64,000 nucleotides of DNA, from positions 6,262,001-6,326,000 of the forward strand of contig JANFAH010000001.1 in the NCBI GenBank assembly GCA_024663395.1, read 5' to 3'. Made by a program: the position numbers and the translations under genes. Below the pieces are notes generated by a model, which did not search any database, was not told the origin of the DNA, and saw only the letters and a program-made list of their open reading frames with translations. Shown piece after piece: positions 56,038 through 64,000 of this stretch (position 1 is the first letter of the stretch; each line of letters begins with the position of its first letter). Origin of the DNA: Pisolithus tinctorius (lineage: Eukaryota; Basidiomycota; Agaricomycetes; Boletales; Pisolithaceae).

Positions 56038-58021
56038 TTACACTTCTCCCTCTCTTCGCGACGTTGTAGTAGTCATCGCAGACGTGTCGAACTGCCTTGC
56101 TCCATCCTTAGAACTCTGGGCGTTCCCCGGAAGCTTCGGCGGGTTCTCAAAGTGGATCGTACTGATGCGTAGATTTGACAGGGTTCCTGCATCTTTGGAC
56201 CGAAGGTATTCCCTGGAGTTCAGCGATGCTAGAAGCGAGTTGGCATATACTATTTATTTCAATAGTAAGCCACGGTGTTCTGACATCGCTTGCAAAGAAC
56301 AGGAGACCCACGTTTTCCAATGATGAAATCCAATCCAATCGTCCAATCATTCAACTGATTAAGATTCTGAAGAAAGCGTAAGAGCAACACTGTCATCTTG
56401 CAACAAGCCATGCATACCACTGTGAGCTCTGCGATAGTGACTAGTCTAGTACCAAAAGCCTGAATGCAAGTCACCGCTACAATCGAAAGAGGAATGAGAC
56501 TTACAATGTCAAACAGCACCTGTTAATGGCATATATGATAAGCGTATCCATGACACGTTTCATTCTATGGCAGGGTTCGTTAGGTATAAACCACTGGCAT
56601 GGACTAGAATCACCTTCGGAATGCGGAGCGAGAGCGACTGTCATAGAAAAGTATGCAGAGTGACACCGTAATCAGAACCTCAGCCAGTGCGACGATGGCC
56701 AAATCGGGTGCCTCCCCATAAAACTAGGAATAATGAGTCAGTGCACCAGTGTATCTTAATGGAACTACCCTAATCTTCGTAAAAATGCTGATGTTGTGAT
56801 TGGCGAATCTATGCACGGAAATCAGTATTTCTGTAAAGATAGTTGGACAGCTTGATGTACGTCAGAACAGTTGTCTCTGCTTCTTCATTAGAACGAGCCT
56901 CCTGCGATGGCAGAAAAACACAAACCCGTGGCAAAGCCTGTTGAAATGTCATTATGGATGCCTCGCGAACATAATCTAAATAAACTCACCAAAGTGAACT
57001 AGCACTAATAGTATCTATCGCATCCATGTCACTGGATGATTACTTGGCCATCAAAAGGAAACATACTCACGATCGGAGTAGTCACCAACCATTTCATTAG
57101 CGGGCGCGGGCGACAAACTGAATGCTGATCAATAACATCTTGACACGCAAGTTGAATGTGACATACGGAAATATATTTGACGTGCGAAGAAACTGGGAAC
57201 ATTCAGTTTATGAGCGCCGACCCACAGAAGGGAAGAACTTACAATTGAACTAAAACGATCACAAGTGACTGAAATGCAGCTTGATCTCGTCAAAAATGAT
57301 TTCAAAATGGAAGGAACGCACATTCACCATACCCGACGCCTAAGTAGTGAAGAAGGTCTAAGTAAGGGTCTGGTAGAAAACTGAGTATGCATACTGGGAA
57401 CGACCTATGATACCTCATCAGTGGGATGGAGCTTTGAAATGGAAGGCATACAGACCAGACAATATACTCCAAACTCGTTGGAACGCCATAATTGGTTATC
57501 TGCAGTGGTTGAGTAAATAGTTACAGGAGTAGAGGCATCAGTTTTACCAGGTAATAATACAAGATGTGACACACTAATCAGTCGTTAACCATGCATTCAC
57601 TTGGCAGCACCAAATACTCACTGAATGAGACATGTAGGGTATCGAGAATCCTGACTTCGTGTGAACCAAATTAACGAATCCCAAGGTGGCCGAACTCACC
57701 ATATGGCGGCAACCAGGAACTTCATGGCAGTAGAATCCTCAGGCTCGGAGCAGTGCATGAAATACACATAAGTCTACATAACCAGTGAGTAACGAACTAG
57801 CCTGAACATTCCAGTTGAAACTCCCCTGGAGAGTTGTTACGCCATACAACCTTGACGGGAAATAAGGACATCAGAGGGGAGAAATGAGAGGTCAAGCAAA
57901 GCCATAAATACATAGCAGAGACCAAACCCCCAATGAGGGTAACACCTATCGCGAACAGATTAGCTGGCCAGACCGTGTTTGGCTATGAAAGCTCTTCACC
58001 AAACCCGCCCAGGGTATCCAT
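56038..58021 (-). CDS. DUF6534-type membrane protein, copy C
   Basis: Starts MDTLGGFG at 58021. Exons recognised in order: VTLIGGLVSAM, LYGVTTLQ-like LYGVTTLQ, TYVYFMHCSEPEDSTAMKFL, CRPRPLMKWLVTTPI (two residues longer than in the other copies), KRVMDTLIIYAINRCCLT, NDWTIGLDFIIGK and YANSLLASLNSREYLRSKDA. The tail continues intact to ...TTSRREGEV at 56038. As in its relatives, the position after the LQ codons reads GGGAGT where a GT donor is expected. All other boundaries I checked are canonical. The copy is 4.1 kb from B and 5.1 kb from D, measured start to start. Transport, sensing or other membrane roles cannot be chosen from sequence. Confidence 0.7.
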
Positions 58022-61000
58022 GTTGTTGGGTACTAACTTGTGCGAGGCGAACTCGTTGACAAACTTGCTGCGGGTTGTGGACTCGAAGAAGCGAGCTAGG
58101 ATGGAGAGGGCGTATTGATCTGATAGTGGAGAAATCTTGCCCTGTTTTTAAAGGACGAAGGTTGTGGAAGGCTGCATTATCATGGTTTGGAGGCCTTGTC
58201 ATCGTCTGAGCAACGATTCTTACTAGTATGGAAACCCAAAGGCAAGGGCTAATTTCAATAATCTTACCATTGCTGTAGTAGCACACAGCCTTTCATACGA
58301 CCATTGGTTCGGTAGAAGGCACTGCAGGTAAAATATATCGTCCTCAGGAGAGCTGAGACATAGCTGAATGCAGCGGGACCAAGATGAAACCATTTCATAT
58401 CAGTGGGCAATGGGCATAGTTTTCAACCTTACACATCTGATTTGGTATTGGGCGCATTGGCGTGGAAGGTGATGCAAGGCCCAGTGCTGGCCATAAAATG
58501 ATACTACTCTGCACATGTGGCTCAAGCACTCACCTCTGGTGTCATAATGCCAAGTGATCGCCGTCGATTGGCCATATCAACGCTCCGGCAATATCGGATG
58601 AATTGTCCATAATGTACAAATAGGGAGCATGACCTGCCAATGGGTTCCTTGGCGTATCGTCATATCTGCCGGTTCAAACACTCACCGGTCACCCGCATGC
58701 CACCATCCCTCCAATGTCTTTCGGATGGCACGTTGTGTTCGAGTTTCAGCCAACACACCGCTCGTACACGCGGACGGCCGTTGGCCCGTTAGTGGTACAG
58801 GACCGCAATGTACCATGTGACCGTGTTGTCCAGGTCTTGTTCAACTACTCTACACGCTTACGTATTCCCCGCGCCTATATTGACGAGCATATCAAGACGC
58901 CATTGGACATCATGGAAAGCAACATAGACTTCGTTTTCTCTGCAACAGATTCACCAACCTCGATGCTCGACCCAACTGGAAAAGAGACATCCATTCCATC
59001 TGGGTAAACAGTTGGCAACCAGTTCATCTCATTTAGTGCTGGGGCAGGGTGTGTCTATCCCACTCAGAGGATTGTTCCTGGCAACGGCAATCGTGAAGGA
59101 CACTGAAGCATATCTGATATGCAGTGAGATTTCTGAGAGGCTATAGCGCCGCATTCCAGAATGTGCCAAGGCACGCGCTCGCGATCCGGGTTGCGTACTA
59201 AGCTGCGTTGGAGCTCGTTCCGCGAGGCGTTGTGAAATGATCTACCCTAACCCCACGTTGTCCAGAGAACACAGGAAGGGGCATGGTTCAAGTGCGGATG
59301 GTGCGTTTCCCTTATTCCCTTAAGCATTGACTGACAAACAACTGTAGTACTACATAGGAGCCTGTTGTGGCAGAATAACGGGTCGTACAAGCCTCCGTCA
59401 CCGGATGAAGCTCAGTATTTCGAATCGAATGAAGACTGGGTCGCTGGCAAACGAGAACGGTGCCAGAGTTCATGTCAACCAGTGGCAGCGCCTCTCCGCC
59501 ATATTCTCAAACCTATAGCGGAAGAGATAATTGCTGTTACGTGGTTAGTATTTTCACTCCCATGCCAGGTCGTACCGAAGAACAAGTCTAACTAGAGTAG
59601 AAATTGATCAGTGTCGTTGACCTCCCCAACAGCAGACTCAGCGATATGTCCAAAGCGCACAACGGGCGTCATGGCCTGTTGGGAAACTCAGGGGGTACCC
59701 ACACATAGGGGAGTTAGCGGGCCACAGAGCTAGTTGATCACTAGATAGGATAGTGCGATGACCATCACATGTGACGTTTCTACCTTCCACACTCACCGCC
59801 TTCATTTCGGGCTGGTATCGGTCTGTCATGGTGGACATGGGGGGCCTTGTATTAGTTCGGATTCACTGCATCACCTTGTCACCGAGATGCACAACGGATC
59901 AGCGCTTCAGCAAGGTTTGGAATAAACTTGAGATTTTTAAAGTCCCAAAACATATGATCTGATCAGATTACAGTATTGGGCGGCTCAGATGTAAGAAACA
60001 CAAATCCTACAACAACGGACTCCAAACCTCTCCACGAAACAGAAATCGCTGGATGACGTACTCTGTACAGGTCATAGAATGGGCACATGGAACTGCTAGT
60101 TGAATAACACCTCTTCCTCTCTTCGTGACGCTGTATTTTTTTCAAGTGCAGGAACGGAAGTGGTATCAATGACAGTCACCTTGCGCACGTCGAAATGCCT
60201 TCCTCTGTTTTTTTTTTGAACTCCCCACCCCTCCAGAAAGGTGCGATGTGTTCGCGGGGTGGGTAGTACCGATGCTAGGAATTAGCAGGGTATCTGAAAC
60301 CTGGAGTCGAAGGATAAAGACAGTAGTACTGGGTTGCAGGAGACGATTGGATCGATGTTCTCTTGGTATCGTCGACCCTCCATAGCCATTGCGTATCTCT
60401 CCGACTAACACTGGTTCGTTTCCTGGTAGTGTTTGGTTCAAACAGGGTTGGACCCTCCAAGAGCTACTGGTTTTACTCACTATGTTGTTCTGTACGCAAA
60501 ACCGGTCGCTTTAGAGGAATCGTACTTGCTCAGATGATAAAAGGGATGGAACCATTCTCGCGGAACTCCAATAGGCTACTGGGATGGCAGCTCTGGATCT
60601 TACAGATTTCTAACTGGGCGTGGAGAACGTGAGATCAAAGGCTCCAGTGGGCATTAATGCATAGTACCACCCGGCTAGAAGATATCGTTTACTCACTATT
60701 TGGCATTTTCAAGCTCCATTTGCCAGCGCTTTATGGAGAGTCTGCAGAGAATGCCATTGGGCGTCTCTGAGGTGAGACCATTGGTGGTGTTCTGGTCATG
60801 CACTGGGTTGAGGAAGCAACGTCTTTTCACGGCTGCATTCCTACCAACATCAAGCATTCATACCTTGCCACAGTCGCCTCCGACGGATCCCGCCTTATAG
60901 TGACAACGGCCTCCTGAGAGTACCCGAAATCCCCTGATACACCGGCGGACCTTAGGGGTTGTATAGCTCTGTCCCTAGTACCATAAACGTACTCTCCGGT

Positions 61001-61163
61001 CCGCCGTTAGTTTGCCACTGTTTCGAATAGTTGCATAAAGAATTTCTTTCGTTAGCCTGGCAAGACAAGAAGAGCATCGTGCACGTAAGGTGATATTCCA
61101 TAGCGGCATTACACTGATTATATTGTAGCAAAAACACCAAGTAGTAGCATGGAACTACTAATA
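58022..61163. other. DUF6534 array spacer, no recognised gene
   Basis: Has the copy C promoter side (TTTAAAGGACGAAGG, about 58147). A frame at 58714-59007 (plus, CDRVVQVLFNYSTRLRIPR) and another at 59365-59595 could be remnants of one gene, but I do not recognise them. 60720-60840 and 60905-61060 resemble parts of the spacer before copy C, with block X shortened. Confidence 0.4.
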
Positions 61164-63185
61164 TTACACCTCTCCCTCTCTTTGCAACACCGTAGTCTTA
61201 TCAGGGACATGGCCGGTGGTAGTATCGGTGACTGCCACCTCAGTCACGTCGAACTGCCTTGCTCCATCCTTAGAACTCTCAACGACCCCCGGAAGCTTCA
61301 GCGGGTTCGCGAAGTTGATAGTACTTATGGGTAGATCTGGTAGGGTACCTTCATCTTTGGATCGAAGGTGTTCCCTGGAGTTCAGTGATGCCAGAAGCGA
61401 ATTGGCGTATACTGCTTATTCCAATAGTAAGTGGGGGTGTTCTGTCCAATGAACGCCCACAGGGCATAGAAGACTGACATTTTCCAATGATGAAATCCAA
61501 CCCAATCGTCCAATTATTCAGCTGATCAAGATTCTGGGGAAAGTATGAGAGCGACACTGTCATCTTGCAATAGGACATGCGTACCACGGCGAGCTCTGCA
61601 ACGGTGACTAGTCTACCACCAAAAGCCTGAATGCAAGTCACAGTTACAAACGAGAGGGGAATGAAACTTACAATGTCAAACAACACCTGTTGATAGCATA
61701 TATGGTCAGTGTGTGGAAGAGACGCTTCGATCTAAAGCTGGTTCGTTAAGGATGAGCCACTGACATGAACTGATGTCACCTTGGGAATCCAGAGCGAGAG
61801 CCACCGTCGTAGAAAAGTACGCAGAGTGATACCGTGATCAGAACCTCAACTAGTGCGACGATGGCCAAAGCGGGTGCCACAGCGTAAAACTACGAATGAC
61901 GAGTGAGCTGGTGCACCAATGTCTCTCTTGACGGAAGTACCCTAGCCTGCGTAAGGATGCTGAATTGTTGATTAATGAACCTATGCACGGAAATCAGTAT
62001 TTCTGTAAAGGTAATCGGGCAGGTTGGAGTACATCAGAATAGCTGTCTCTGGTTCTTGATGAGAATAAGCCTCCTGCGGTAGAAGAACTGCACGAACCCA
62101 AGGCAAACCCTGTTGAAATATCGTTATGAATGCCCCGTGAGCATAAGAAAAAACTCACCAAAGTGAACTAGAATTAATAGTATCTATCGTGACCATGTCA
62201 CCAAACGATAAATATGCCATCATCAGCAAATACACTCACAATTGGGGCAGTCACCAACCACTTCACTCGGTGGCGACAAACTGAACGTCGATCAACGATA
62301 TCTCGAGAAGCAGATCAAGTGTGACGTACGGCAATATATTATGTATGCAAAGACACCGGTAGTGTTCAGTTTATGAGCATCAAGTCTTAACAGATAGTTA
62401 CTTACCATTGAACTATGCAAACCACGAGTACCTGCAATACAAATAAATCTTGTCACAAACAGTTTTAAGATGGAGGAACGCACATTCACTAGAAGCGACG
62501 CCTAGGTGGTGAAAACATTGCAAATCAGTGCATCGTTGAAGTTTTGGCTTGCGTACTGGGAATGACCTGCGATATCTCGTCAGTGGGGTGAAGGTTTGAA
62601 AACGACGCCATACAAACCAGACAATACGCTCCAAACTCGTCGGAACGCCGTAATTGGTTATCTGCAGCGATTGAGCACGAGGGTCACAAAGAGTAGACAT
62701 ATCAGTTTTACCAGGTAGTAATACAACATGTGGCAAACTAATCGACCGTGAGCCATGCATTCACTTATATATGCCAAATACTCACTGAACGAGATATGTA
62801 TAGTATCAAGAATCCTGGCCGTGTGTGAGCAGATTTGACCAGCAGCCGAAGGTAGTCTATCTAACTCACCATATGGCAGCAACGAGGAACTTCGTGGTAG
62901 GCGCATCCTCAGCATAGTGCATGTAATACACATAAGTCTATATGACTGGTAAGTGGAGCGCTAGCTCCAACATTCCGTTTACAACGCGCCTGGAGAGTCG
63001 TTATTCCATACAACCTTGAAGCGTAATATGGACATCAGAGGAGAGATGGGCAAAAAATCAAGCAGAACATTACGTACATGGCGGAGATCAAACCCCCGAT
63101 GAGGGCAGAACCTATACGAACAAATGAACAAACATGACTGCATTTGACCACGAAGATATTCACCGAACCCGTCGGGGATGCCCAT
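61164..63185 (-). CDS. DUF6534-type membrane protein, copy D
   Basis: Starts MGIPDGFG at 63185 and joins by an intron to SALIGGLISAM, then LYGITTLQ, TYVYYMHYAEDAPTTKFLVA, ILDTIHISFICHMLYYYL, ITNYGVPTSLERIVW, CRHRVKWLVTAPI, KRLFHTLTIYAINRCCLT, NNWTIGLDFIIGK and YANSLLASLNSREHLRSK. The tail is intact to ...KTTVLQREGEV at 61164. This copy was the easiest to read through and served as the guide for the others. The donor after LQ is GCGCGT: a possible GC-AG intron, whereas A, B and C have GG there. Seven membrane helices are likely. Function unknown. Confidence 0.72.
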
Positions 63186-63589
63186 GTCGTTTGAGTAACT
63201 TGTATCAGGGAAGCTCAAATTTGGTGCGGGGTGTGGACTCGAAGGAACGATCGAGCGTGGAGAGGGCGTATCGGTAGCAAACCTGCCCTGCTTTTTAAAG
63301 GTTGGGAGCTGTACCAATATGATCGGGATACCTTGTGTTGCCTCAAATACTAGCATATGGAGTATATGTTTGATCCCCGACTCCCGGCACAGCCCTTCTA
63401 GGCCTCGGAGGAAGCACAATATATCAAGTTGGAGCCTGAGATGTAGCCAGGAAAATACTGAATGCCGGGGGTTCCTTTACTGATGAACTGCTAGCAGCGA
63501 GGGTGCGAACGACATTACAAGTCTGCAAACTTCAAAGCCATATGTCGCGGGAGCAAGAACAGACTCTACTCTAATCGTTGTTGCCGAAT

Positions 63590-63710
63590 TCTAATATTCT
63601 ATGCACAGAAACCAGTATTTCTGTGAGGATAGAGTTGGACAGGTTGGAGTAAGTCTTAATAACAGTCTCCATGATGGAAGAAAAGTGCGAACCTATGCTG
63701 AATCCTGTTT
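63590..63710 (-). pseudogene. DUF6534 gene fragment, copy E
   Basis: About 120 bp similar to an internal segment of the DUF6534 genes (56808-56945 in C, 61975-62110 in D), sharing TATGCAC(G/A)GAAA(T/C)CAGTATTTCTGT and a GTTGGACAG(C/G)TTG-like stretch. No other exons surround it, so it is a truncated relic. Confidence 0.65.
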
Positions 63711-64000
63711 TCCACCCACATTCACCCAGACGATTTACAGATTGCAACCGTGACGAAAGGTCTCGATGTCGAGTTCCGCATTGGGAGCACGGAACCAATT
63801 CCCAACGCCGCCTCAGCGAATTCAGGACATCCGCCAGAATCACTGCACCCTGAGCATGTGGCACACCGCAGACCCGGCTGTGTGCTTCTCTTGATGCAGT
63901 TGCCTCACAACGAGTATAAAAAGATCGCACCTGACTGTACAATCACCACTTGTGTCAACTGATCAATGGCTTGCATTAGAAACAATGAACTTCGGATCCT
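63711..64000. other. Block X copy 4 at the window edge
   Basis: 63880-64000 repeats the block found on the 3' side of copies B and C (TGTGCTTCTCTTGATGCAG, TATAAAAAGATCGCACC, TGTACAATCACC). By analogy a further DUF6534 copy may lie just beyond the window. Confidence 0.5.

Noticed and set aside
1..64000. CRISPR arrays, rRNA and tRNA genes
   Set aside because: No regularly spaced repeats of that type, no rRNA-like sequence, and no T-arm plus acceptor pairing found by eye.

Overview
The window is nuclear DNA from a mushroom-forming basidiomycete (Agaricomycetes). The evidence is short (about 50-60 bp) introns in nearly every gene, very small exons, and families typical of this class: FunK1 kinases, DUF6534 membrane proteins, a basidiomycete G-alpha with an extended helical insert, and a cytochrome-b5-fused delta-9 desaturase. 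No identification below genus level is attempted.

Region 1 (1-13,820) is a nested transposon. A PIF/Harbinger DNA transposon (TIRs 155-190 and 13,782-13,817, TAA target duplication) carries a transposase gene and a Myb/SANT-like gene. A 10.45 kb Ty3/gypsy LTR retrotransposon (2,853-13,306, two 998-bp LTRs, 4-bp ACGG target duplication) has inserted into an exon of the Myb-like gene. The gypsy element has Gag-protease, reverse transcriptase-RNase H-integrase, and an unusual third gene. That gene lies antisense between pol and the 3' LTR, has three introns, and encodes a 468-aa protein with a Zn(II)2Cys6-type cysteine pattern. The element also carries 54 exact copies of a 7-bp motif, AATTCCG (on either strand), about 40 times the chance expectation and confined to the element. 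I infer, without proof, that the antisense gene makes a factor recognising its own element through this motif array. All LTR-LTR differences, and the most obvious coding lesions, look like CpG transitions, as expected after cytosine methylation.

Region 2 (13.8-27.8 kb) holds one DUF6534-type membrane protein gene, a MTH1-like Nudix hydrolase, two duplicated D-amino-acid oxidase genes, and between these a FunK1 kinase that seems frameshifted near its N terminus.

Region 3 (27.8-49.3 kb) is the conserved core: BUR1/CDK9-like kinase, serine carboxypeptidase, a GNAT protein, NOP4/RBM28-like RNA-binding protein, G-alpha (with a 4-nt micro-exon), stearoyl-CoA desaturase and PTEN-like phosphatase.

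Region 4 (49.4-64 kb) is accessory. A C2H2 zinc-finger/TPR fusion gene is followed by a tandem array of at least three more DUF6534 genes in the same orientation, with a fifth fragment and signs that the array continues past the window. All four full copies share an apparently non-canonical splice donor.

Splice sites were inferred by eye from GT/AG signals and reading-frame continuity; no alignment or database search was run.
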